Origin: Deltaproteobacteria bacterium
GTDB taxonomy: Bacteria; JADJOY01
DNA: 64,000 nucleotides
Assembly (NCBI GenBank): GCA_016713535.1
Contig: JADJOY010000001.1
Coordinates: 1-64,000 of the forward strand
Direction: 5' to 3'
The notes beneath the pieces were generated by a model, which saw nothing but the letters and a program-made list of their open reading frames with translations, was not told where the DNA came from and searched no databases. A program made the position numbers and the translations under genes. Of this stretch, positions 57,280-64,000 are shown in pieces; positions within the stretch are counted from its first letter, which is position 1; every line of letters starts with the position of its first letter.

Positions 57280-59310
57280 GTGAGTGATTCGACCGCCGAC
57301 ATGCAGGCGCTGCTGCTCAGGCTCGAGGCGCGGTTCGCCGACCTCGAGCGGCGCTACGAGACCCTCCTCGCGCGGGTCGAGGGGCCGCCGCCCGACGCGC
57401 ACCCGTCGGCGGCCGACGAGGCGATCGACCCGTGCGAGCTGCTCCTCACCCTCGCCAGCGGTGACGACGTCGAGCGCGCCGCCGCGCAGTCGCGGCTGAC
57501 CGAGCTGGGAGTGCGCGCGGCACCCGGTCTGGCGCTTTGCCTCGTCGACCGGAACGCGGGTGTCCGCATCGCTGCGGCGAACGCGCTCGCCGAGCTCGGC
57601 GCGGGAGCACGCGGCGCCATCGCCTCGCTGGTCGCGGCGCTCAAGGACGACGACGCGGCGGTGCGGCGCGCGGCCGCGTCCGCGCTCGAGGCGATCGGTC
57701 CCAACGCCAAGGGCGCGGTGCCCGCGCTCGTGGAGATGAGCATCAAGGACAACGACGGTGGTGCGCGCAGTCGCGCCGCGCTCGCGCTCGCCGCCATCGG
57801 GCCGGGAGTACGCAGCGCGGTCCCGGCGCTCATCGAGGCGCTCGCGGACTCCGCCACCGACGTGCGTCAGGGAGCGGCGCAGGTGCTCGGCGAGATCGGC
57901 GCGCAGGCCGAAGCCTCGCTCCCCGCGCTGGTGCGCGCGCTCGAGGACGAGAGCTGGCGAGTGCGGCGAAGCGCCGCGTGGGCGCTCGCCGAGATCGGGC
58001 TCGAGAGCGACGGCGTGGTCGCGGCGCTTCTCGAGGCGCTGCGCGACCCCGAGTGGGGCGTGCGCAAGTCGGCCGCGTGGGCGCTCGGCCGGGTGCGCGG
58101 CGAGTCCAAGACGCTGGTGCCGGCGCTCGGCGAGCGGCTGCGCGACGAGGTCGCAGACGTGCGCTACTGGGCGGCGCAGGCGCTCGGTGACCTCGGACCG
58201 CACGCACGCGCGGCGGTGCCGTGGCTGATCGACGCGCTCAAGGACGTGGATCACCACGTGCGGCGGCGCGCGGCCGAAGCGCTCGTCACGATCGGGCCGG
58301 ACGCGGTGATCGGCCTCGGCGGCGCGCTCAAGGACGACTCGGCCGAGGTGCGTCAGGCGGCGGCGCAGGCGCTCGCCGAGCTCGGCCCCGCCGCCAAGGC
58401 GGCGGTGCCGGCGCTCATCGACGCGGCGCTCAACGACTCGGACGTCGCGGCGCGCAGCCGCGCGGGGATGGCTCTCGGCTCGATCGGGCCCGCCGCGCGC
58501 AACGCGATCCTGCCGCTGATCGAGGCGCTCCACGCCGAGACCGGCGAGATCCGGCAGGCCGCGGCCCGTGCTCTCGGCGACATCGGCCCGGTGGCGAAGG
58601 GCGCGGTGCCCGCGCTCATCGAGGCGCTCGAGGACCCGCTGTGGAGCGTGCGGCGCAGCGCCGCGTGGGCGCTCGCCGAGATCGGCCGCGAGGCCAAGGA
58701 CGCGGTGCCCGCGCTCATCGAGGCGCTGCGCGACCGCGAGTGGAGCGTGCGCAAGTCGGCGGCGTGGGCGCTCGGCACGATCCATCCCGATCCCGCCGAG
58801 GCGGTGCCCGCGCTCATCGCCGCCCTCGGCGACCGCGCGAGCGACGTGCGCTACTGGGCGGCGCAGGCGCTCGGCCAGCTCGGCCCCGAGGCGCAGGAGG
58901 CGCTCTCCGCGCTCGTCACGACGCTCACGGACGTGGACGCCCACGTGCGGCGCCGCGCGGCGCAAGCAGTGGGGGCGCTGCGCGCCGGCGCGGCGACCGC
59001 GGTGCCCGCGCTCGTGAGCCTGCTCGCGGACGAGGGCACCGAGGTGCGGGTGGCGGCGGCGCAGGCCCTCGGCGACGTCGGTGTCGCGGCCCAGGACGCG
59101 GTGCCCGCCCTCATTGGAGTGCTCGCCGACCGCGAGACCGAAGTGCGTCAGGTGGCGGCGCAAGCGCTGGGCGCGCTGGGCGCCGCCGCGGCAGCGGCGA
59201 TCCCGGCCCTCGACCGCGCGCTCCTCGACGAGACCGCGTGGGTCCGCCAGGAGGCCGCGCAAGCGATCGAGCGCATCCGCGCCTCCGCGGCCGCCGACCT
59301 CGGCGGGTGA
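57280..59310 (+). CDS. HEAT-repeat scaffold protein 2 (duplicated block)
   Basis: This is a 676-residue protein from a GTG at 57280, about eight bases after GGGAGG. Its coiled-coil start (ADMQALLLRLEARFADLERR) matches that of HEAT protein 1. About 18 HEAT repeats follow. The ordered set VRRSAAWALAEIG, VRKSAAWALG, VRYWAAQALG, then VRRRAAxA occurs twice, exactly 687 bases (229 residues) apart: at 57961 and 58648 for the first unit, 58159 and 58846 for the third. HEAT protein 1 has the block once. The protein is predicted soluble. It lies 70 bases after leuA and could be co-transcribed with it. Confidence 0.9.
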   Translation: MSDSTADMQALLLRLEARFADLERRYETLLARVEGPPPDAHPSAADEAIDPCELLLTLASGDDVERAAAQSRLTELGVRAAPGLALCLVDRNAGVRIAAANALAELGAGARGAIASLVAALKDDDAAVRRAAASALEAIGPNAKGAVPALVEMSIKDNDGGARSRAALALAAIGPGVRSAVPALIEALADSATDVRQGAAQVLGEIGAQAEASLPALVRALEDESWRVRRSAAWALAEIGLESDGVVAALLEALRDPEWGVRKSAAWALGRVRGESKTLVPALGERLRDEVADVRYWAAQALGDLGPHARAAVPWLIDALKDVDHHVRRRAAEALVTIGPDAVIGLGGALKDDSAEVRQAAAQALAELGPAAKAAVPALIDAALNDSDVAARSRAGMALGSIGPAARNAILPLIEALHAETGEIRQAAARALGDIGPVAKGAVPALIEALEDPLWSVRRSAAWALAEIGREAKDAVPALIEALRDREWSVRKSAAWALGTIHPDPAEAVPALIAALGDRASDVRYWAAQALGQLGPEAQEALSALVTTLTDVDAHVRRRAAQAVGALRAGAATAVPALVSLLADEGTEVRVAAAQALGDVGVAAQDAVPALIGVLADRETEVRQVAAQALGALGAAAAAAIPALDRALLDETAWVRQEAAQAIERIRASAAADLGG

Positions 59311-59370
59311 CGCGGCGATCGGATCGCGACGACCGGGGGGAGGGCGCCCGCTCGGTCGGGCGCCCCAGCC

Positions 59371-61122
59371 TCACCGCTGGAACCGCCGCACGAAGCCGAG
59401 GAAGTCGAGCCAGCTTCCGTCCACCGAGAGCTTGCCGCTCGCGAGTGCGGCGGCCGGGTTCTCGAGCTTGAGCGCGAGCTTCTTCCAGGTGAGCGAGTCG
59501 GTGGTGAGCGTGGCGATGGGCGCGGGGGTACCGGGCAGGGGCTCACCCGCGACGACCTCCGCGACGCCGTGGCGGACGGTGACGACGAAGCGCTCGCCGG
59601 TGTCCGAGAACCGCCACGCCGCGGCCTCGTGGACCTCGACGGCCCCGGCGGGCTCGAGCCGCGTCGCCATGGTGCGGAAGAAGAGATCGAGCGGGATCGG
59701 CGCGAGCGCTTCGTCGTCGGGGCTCGAGTCCGCGGCCGCCGCGAGCCCGTGCTCGGCCTCGTGGGCGCTCTCGAGCAGATACGCGCGGCCGTTGGTGTTC
59801 GAGACCCCGGTGGCGGTGTCGCGTAGCGCCCGGGCAAAGCTCTCGTCGAGCGTCGCGCGATCGCCGGCGCCGGCGGCGCGCAGCTTGGCGAGCAGGTGTG
59901 TGGCCCAGCGCGGATCGTGCGCGTCGAGTGCCTTCCGCGCCGCGCCGAGCACCGCGTCCGCGCCGCCCATCATCGCGATCTCGCGGCGCGCGACCTCGGC
60001 CGCGGGGGTTGGGTAGAGCGCCTCGGGCGAGCCGTCGAACCAGCCGAGCGCGTTGGTGTAGATGGCGCGCGCCGACCAGTCGATCTGGCCGTAGGTCTCG
60101 GCGAGGAACGGGCTCGCGCGCAGGTGCCCGGGGAGCTCGATCGAGCCCGCGAGCTCGTCGATCGGCGTCCCACGGTTGGCACCGCGCACCACCGCGTCGC
60201 GCACCCACTGGATGCCGTCGCGGTAGGTCGTGAGCGTGGTCTCGATCTCGTCGCGGCCGTGGAGAGGGGCCGTGTGCGACGGCACGAGGTGCTCGGGTGC
60301 GAGGCGGCGCATCGCGTCGAGGCTCGCGATCCACTCGTCGACCGGTCGCGGGCGGGTGCCGCGGATCGTGTAGAGGTTGGGGAAGGCGCGGTAGACGTTG
60401 TCGCCGGGCAGCAGCGTCTTCTCGGCGGGGATCCACACGAAGAGCTGGTCGTCGGTCTCGCCGTGGGCCTCGGTGAGCTCGAAGCGCCCCCCGCCGACCT
60501 CGAAGCTCGCGGCGCCGCCGAAGGTGCGCGTCGGCATGCGGAGCCCCGAGGTCAGCGCGGCCTGGAGGTCGGGGCGGCGGCCCAGCGACGAACAGGGCAG
60601 GTCACTCTCGTCGACGTGGCGCCCGAACTGCCGCCAGCCGCGGGCGCGCTGCGCCGCCTGGAACACGCCGTACTGCTCGACGAGGTGCTGGGTGAAGGCC
60701 TTCGTGGCCCACAGCTCGGTGCCCGGCTCGACCCACACCGAGGCGCCCCCCACGTGGTCGATGTGGCTGTGGGTGAAGATCACCGCGCGTAGCGGGCCGG
60801 GCGAGCGCTCGAGCAGCGCCGCGCGGATCGGCCGCGCGCGATCCGGCGACATCGAGGTGTCGATCACCACGTTGCCGTCGTCGGTGCGCACCAGGATCGT
60901 GTTCGCGAGATCCTGGCCGAGCGCCACCCACACCCGCGGTGTCACCTGCTCGATGCGCGGTTCGCCCGCGTTGACCCGGCACAGCTCGGCCAGCCCCGCG
61001 GGCGCGGGCGCGGCGGCGCTGGGCTTGCCGTCGCCCGACCTGCAGGCGGTCGCGAGGAGGACGAGCAGCGCAGCGGCGAGGGCGCGCGGGCGGGGGGCGG
61101 AGAGATGCGTCGGAACGGTCAT
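59371..61122 (-). CDS. Metallo-beta-lactamase-fold lipoprotein, alkylsulfatase-like
   Basis: This is a 583-residue protein. The signal ALAAALLVLLATAC gives a lipobox with Cys27. The zinc site motif FTHSHIDHVGG, followed by ELTEAHGETDDQLFVW and VPSHTAPLHGRDE, and the helical middle (YGQIDWSARAIYTNALGWFDGSPEALYP) are those of the SdsA1/BDS1 alkylsulfatase group. A carboxy-terminal SCP2-like domain (ITLTTDSLTWKKLALKLENPAAALASGKLSVDG) binds hydrophobic substrates. It is predicted to hydrolyse alkyl sulfates or related esters in the periplasm. It is divergent from a sulfatase-fold gene 121 bases away. Confidence 0.9.
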   Translation of the reverse strand: MTVPTHLSAPRPRALAAALLVLLATACRSGDGKPSAAAPAPAGLAELCRVNAGEPRIEQVTPRVWVALGQDLANTILVRTDDGNVVIDTSMSPDRARPIRAALLERSPGPLRAVIFTHSHIDHVGGASVWVEPGTELWATKAFTQHLVEQYGVFQAAQRARGWRQFGRHVDESDLPCSSLGRRPDLQAALTSGLRMPTRTFGGAASFEVGGGRFELTEAHGETDDQLFVWIPAEKTLLPGDNVYRAFPNLYTIRGTRPRPVDEWIASLDAMRRLAPEHLVPSHTAPLHGRDEIETTLTTYRDGIQWVRDAVVRGANRGTPIDELAGSIELPGHLRASPFLAETYGQIDWSARAIYTNALGWFDGSPEALYPTPAAEVARREIAMMGGADAVLGAARKALDAHDPRWATHLLAKLRAAGAGDRATLDESFARALRDTATGVSNTNGRAYLLESAHEAEHGLAAAADSSPDDEALAPIPLDLFFRTMATRLEPAGAVEVHEAAAWRFSDTGERFVVTVRHGVAEVVAGEPLPGTPAPIATLTTDSLTWKKLALKLENPAAALASGKLSVDGSWLDFLGFVRRFQR

Positions 61123-61243
61123 GTCGTGTCTCCAACCGCGCGGCGCGGGCTCGGGTTGGAGCGCGCCGCGGGGCGCGACATGTTAGCCGCGCGCTCGCCG
61201 CTCGCGTCACCCCGCGACCCTTCCGTCCGCCGAGACGTCCGTC

Positions 61244-62632
61244 ATGATCAGCCGCCGTCGCATCGCTCTCCACTCGCTCGTGGCGCTGTCGTTGCTCGGG
61301 ATCCCGCTCGGCGCGCGGGTCACGCGAGCCGCCGACGCCGCGCCCGCCGCGTCCCCACCCAGGGACATCCTCCTCGTCAGCTTCGACGCGCTTCGCCAGG
61401 ACCACATCTCGGCGTTCGGCTACGCGCGTCCCACCACGCCCACCCTCGCGTGGCTCGCGAGCCACGGTACCGCGCTCCGTGACGTGGTACCGGCGGGGCT
61501 CTCGACCAAGACCTCGCTGACGTCGCTGCTGACCGCGCTCGAGTACCGCTCCCACCGGATCCTCGAGAAGAACGAGCACCTGCCACCCGCGATCACCACC
61601 GTCGCCGAGGCGCTCCGCGAGCAGGGCTACGCCACCGCGGGCTTCGTCGCGACACCCCACCTCTCGGCCGAGCTCGGCTACGACCAGGGCTTCGACCGCT
61701 ACGAGGACTTCGCCAAGACCGGCGAGCACTTCGTGGGCGCGGCGGAGGTCCGCGACCAGGTGCTCGCCTATCTCGCCGAGCCGCTGCCCGCCGGGCGCCG
61801 CGCGCGCTTCGTCTATGTGCACATCCTCGAGCCGCACCCGCCGTGGCTCGATCCGTCGCCGTGGCTGGCGGGCAAGGAGGGTGGCAAGCGGATCTTCTCG
61901 TGCGTCGAGATGCCGCCGCTGGCGAAGGTCGCGAAGATCACCCCCGAGCGCCTCACCAACCTGATCGCCAAGTACGACGGTGCGATCCTCGCGGGCGACA
62001 CGGCGCTCGGCGCGATCGTCGACAAGCTGCGCGAGACCAAGGCGCTCGAGCGCACGGTGATCGGCGTCACCACCGACCACGGGCTCGAGCTCCTCGATCG
62101 TTACTCGGCGAGCCACGGCTGGAACCCGTTCGACGAGGTCGCGCGCGGCTTCGTGGTGCTCTACGACGGCTCGAGGCGGTGGGGGCCGGCGCCCAAGCTC
62201 CAGGCGCGGAACGTCGACGTGTTGCCCACGCTGGTGGCGCGCGCCGGCGCGGCCGAGCACCCGGCGTTCCAGGGTGTCGACGTGTTCGGCGCGGCGAGCA
62301 GGGTGCCCGAGATCGCGATCGCCGAGGGCAACCACTGCGCGGCGGTGCGGACGCTCAGCCACAAGCTGATCTGGATCGACTTCCCGCCCGACATCCCGTT
62401 CCCGGCGAGCCTCCGCCGCGGGTTCGCGCTCTTCGATCTGCGCACTGACCCGGGCGAGAAGAAGGACGTCCAGGCCGAGCAGCCCGAGGTGTTCGCGAAG
62501 CTGCGCGACGCGTTCCTCGCGTTCCAGAAGGACGTCGCAGGGAAGGTGGACGATCCGGCCGACCCGAAGCACCAGCAAGGCCTGAGCCCCGAGGCGCGCG
62601 AGCGGCTCGAGGCGCTCGGCTACGTCGAGTAA
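61244..62632 (+). CDS. Sulfatase-fold (alkaline phosphatase superfamily) protein
   Basis: This is a 462-residue exported protein with signal MISRRRIALHSLVALSLLG. The fold is recognisable from ILLVSFDALRQDHISAFGYARPTTPTL (first metal Asp), VYVHILEPHPPW, KYDGAILAGDTALGAIVDKL, GVTTDHGLELL (second metal Asp-His) and FDLRTDPGEKKDV. The sulfatase maturation motif C/S-x-P-x-R is absent: the segment reads GLSTKTSLTSLLTAL, so the enzyme may use Ser or Thr and act as a phosphodiesterase or phosphoethanolamine-type hydrolase. It is divergent from the alkylsulfatase-like gene. Confidence 0.85.
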   Translation: MISRRRIALHSLVALSLLGIPLGARVTRAADAAPAASPPRDILLVSFDALRQDHISAFGYARPTTPTLAWLASHGTALRDVVPAGLSTKTSLTSLLTALEYRSHRILEKNEHLPPAITTVAEALREQGYATAGFVATPHLSAELGYDQGFDRYEDFAKTGEHFVGAAEVRDQVLAYLAEPLPAGRRARFVYVHILEPHPPWLDPSPWLAGKEGGKRIFSCVEMPPLAKVAKITPERLTNLIAKYDGAILAGDTALGAIVDKLRETKALERTVIGVTTDHGLELLDRYSASHGWNPFDEVARGFVVLYDGSRRWGPAPKLQARNVDVLPTLVARAGAAEHPAFQGVDVFGAASRVPEIAIAEGNHCAAVRTLSHKLIWIDFPPDIPFPASLRRGFALFDLRTDPGEKKDVQAEQPEVFAKLRDAFLAFQKDVAGKVDDPADPKHQQGLSPEARERLEALGYVE

Positions 62633-62843
62633 GGCCCCGAGCGCGTCACAGCCCGTCGCCTCGCGCGCGAGACGGACGCGCGGTCGCCGCGTGAACGTGC
62701 TCCCCGGGCGGCCTCACGGTCCACCCGTACGCACCCACGTGGCCGCCGTTCGGTCGCCCGATCCGAACCCACGGGCGGCGGCGAGGGACCAGGGGCCGAA
62801 GGCCCCGTGCCCTCCAGCGCGTCCGCGCGGATCCTTGGCGACG

Positions 62844-63554
62844 CTACCAGGTCGTGTGGAGGGCGAACGTCCCCTGCGAGGGTTCGAGAGCGAGGTACTG
62901 GAACTCGCCCTGCGAGCAGCTTCCGCTGTTCAGGAAGAGCTTGTCCCCGTGCTCGGCGCGTACCCCGATGTGGGTGTGGCCGGTCACGATCACGTCCGCC
63001 TCGCGGCTTCGCGCGACGCCCACGGCCCAGCGCTGGAAGGCGCACCGCTCGGGCTCGCTGCGCGCGCCCCGCACGCGGTTGTCGATCTTGTCGAAGGTCT
63101 TGAACACCGCGCGCATCCGCATGCGGAGCAGCCAGCCGCCGGCCCACGAGCCGAGCTCGCCGAGCCAGCGCGCGCGCTGCCAGTGCCAGTCGTAGGCGTG
63201 ACCGTGCGTGAAGTAGAGGTGGGTCTTACCGACCGTGGTCGCCCAGTAATCCGGCGCTCGATCGACCACCGCGCTCACCAGGTCGTGGTTGCCGTGGATG
63301 TAGTGGTAGGGCGGCTGCCGGAAACGCGCGGCGATCTCGGGATGGACCGAGCGCACCACACCGAGCTCGGCCGCCTGGGCGCGCGGCCGCCGGCAACGCA
63401 GCGTCTCCCAGACGTCACCGAGCAGCACGACCGACGCGAAGTTCCCCTCGAGGAAGTCGAGGAAGCGCAGGAAGTCGGCGTCGTCGTGGCGAAACGAGTC
63501 CGCCGGACCACGGCGTCCGAGGTGCAGGTCCGAGATGACGGCGATGGCGCTCAT
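62844..63554 (-). CDS. Calcineurin-type metallophosphoesterase (LpxH-like)
   Basis: This is a 236-residue protein, ATG at 63554. All five metallophosphoesterase motifs are present: ISDLHLGRRG, VVLLGDVWETL, YHYIHGNHDLV, FTHGHAYDW and VIVTGHTHIGV, with the final FLNSGSCSQG. Size and order fit UDP-2,3-diacylglucosamine hydrolase-like enzymes of lipid A synthesis, but the Cys- and lipid-binding cap cannot be confirmed here. It stands alone; 279 bases separate it from the next plus-strand gene. Confidence 0.87.
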   Translation of the reverse strand: MSAIAVISDLHLGRRGPADSFRHDDADFLRFLDFLEGNFASVVLLGDVWETLRCRRPRAQAAELGVVRSVHPEIAARFRQPPYHYIHGNHDLVSAVVDRAPDYWATTVGKTHLYFTHGHAYDWHWQRARWLGELGSWAGGWLLRMRMRAVFKTFDKIDNRVRGARSEPERCAFQRWAVGVARSREADVIVTGHTHIGVRAEHGDKLFLNSGSCSQGEFQYLALEPSQGTFALHTTW

Positions 63555-63776
63555 GGCGCGCTTTCTCTCACGTACATCGGCACACCTCATCGTAACCGTG
63601 AGCGCGGGAGGTGGCTCGAACGCGCTGGCCTCGCCGGATGCCTTCCCGGCCCTGGAAACGAGCCCAGAACATCGTGCTAGGATCGCGCGTCCGGTCGTCG
63701 CCGCGCTTCGTGAGACGTCGCGAAGCGTGACCCTCCCCCCTCGATGCCCGGATCGACAACGAGCGCGACGAGTTGA

Positions 63777-63802
63777 GCCTGGCGGCTCGCGAGCCGCCAG
63801 GC
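63777..63802. repeat. 26-base perfect palindrome
   Basis: GCCTGGCGGCTCG is followed at once by its exact reverse complement CGAGCCGCCAGGC. It lies in the gap between the phosphoesterase gene and the last gene, 32 bases upstream of the latter's ATG. It may be a regulatory hairpin, an operator or an extragenic palindrome. Confidence 0.6.
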
Positions 63803-63833
63803 CATTCGTGACGAGATCGAGGCGAAGCGACCC

Positions 63834-64000
63834 ATGGCGATCTTTGGCGGCGGCGGTACCACCCGAGTGATCCGAGGCGACGCGTTCAAGCGCGTCATCG
63901 CCAAGGACTGGAGCGACGAAGCGTCGCGCGACCAGCTCCTCCAGGAGCTGCACCGAAACACCCGCGAGCTCAGGCCCGAGGAGATGATCGCGCTCCTCAC
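63834..64000 (+). CDS. Start of an unknown gene, cut by the window edge
   Basis: An ATG at 63834, behind GAGGCGAAGCG, opens MAIFGGGGTTRVIRGDAFKR and continues without a stop through ELHRNTRELRPEEMIALL to the end. The visible 55 residues are helical and hydrophilic after a Gly-rich start. I recognise no family. The composition and codon use match the surrounding genes. Confidence 0.55.
   Translation, partial: MAIFGGGGTTRVIRGDAFKRVIAKDWSDEASRDQLLQELHRNTRELRPEEMIALL

Noticed and set aside
57280-59310. CRISPR or DNA-level tandem repeat
   Set aside because: The periodicity is at protein level (HEAT units), with codon variation between units and no short identical direct repeats with spacers.

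Overview
The window is very GC-rich chromosomal DNA from a bacterium with Gram-negative features: lipoproteins with lipoboxes, retraction-type pilus ATPases, a pseudopilin, periplasmic c-type cytochromes and a chemoreceptor. A predicted F420-dependent NADPH reductase, an archaeal-type ATP-dependent DNA ligase, a TatD-radical SAM fusion, HEAT-repeat scaffolds and MBOAT/B12-radical SAM clusters together fit a deltaproteobacterial-type lineage (Myxococcota, Desulfobacterota or Binatota-like). The phylum is my inference; no rRNA is present to settle it. No rRNA, tRNA, CRISPR array, prophage or insertion sequence was recognised.

Layout. 1-5.1 kb: a run of five disrupted genes (HSL-type hydrolase, TPR protein, ADP-ribosylglycohydrolase, zinc metallopeptidase, glycosyltransferase). 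5.1-10.2 kb, minus strand: chemoreceptor, FimT/GspH pseudopilin, sigma-54 activator and phasin-like protein. 10.4-11.6 kb: a small heat-shock protein with promoter and terminator, then a field of palindromic repeats. 11.6-15.1 kb, minus: membrane protein, cation-diffusion facilitator and FAD oxidoreductase. 15.2-18.6 kb, plus: LEA-like lipoprotein, two tandem PilT-type ATPases and a small internally duplicated protein. 18.7-21.3 kb: a DUF11/CARDB surface protein. 21.5-24.4 kb: cytochrome c, small periplasmic protein, an array of short inverted repeats, and an alpha/beta hydrolase. 24.8-32.1 kb: a cell-envelope glycan region with a PMT-type glycosyltransferase, methyltransferase, SGNH protein, MBOAT acyltransferase and B12-radical SAM enzyme. 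32.6-36.3 kb: small periplasmic protein, a second cytochrome c and a convergent Cu(I) P-type ATPase.

36.5-42.8 kb: methyltransferase, F420 reductase, Rieske oxygenase, membrane beta-propeller protein, hexapeptide acetyltransferase and a second B12-radical SAM enzyme. 42.9-47.1 kb: the tmk - PSP1 - metG housekeeping operon, lacking the usual holB. 47.3-53.1 kb: small lipoprotein, membrane protein, DNA ligase, TatD-radical SAM fusion, and a degenerate histidine kinase with its response regulator. 53.0-59.3 kb: acyl-CoA dehydrogenase, then a leuA gene flanked by two paralogous HEAT-repeat proteins. A leucine-rich leader peptide and terminator precede leuA and look like an attenuator. 59.4-64 kb: metallo-beta-lactamase-fold lipoprotein, sulfatase-fold protein, metallophosphoesterase and the start of an unknown gene.

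Several otherwise well-conserved genes (PilT1, DUF11 protein, SGNH protein, Rieske, PSP1) are each broken by one or two single-base indels. This suggests residual sequencing or assembly errors. The first 5 kb is worse, and there real decay or a poorly supported contig edge must be considered.
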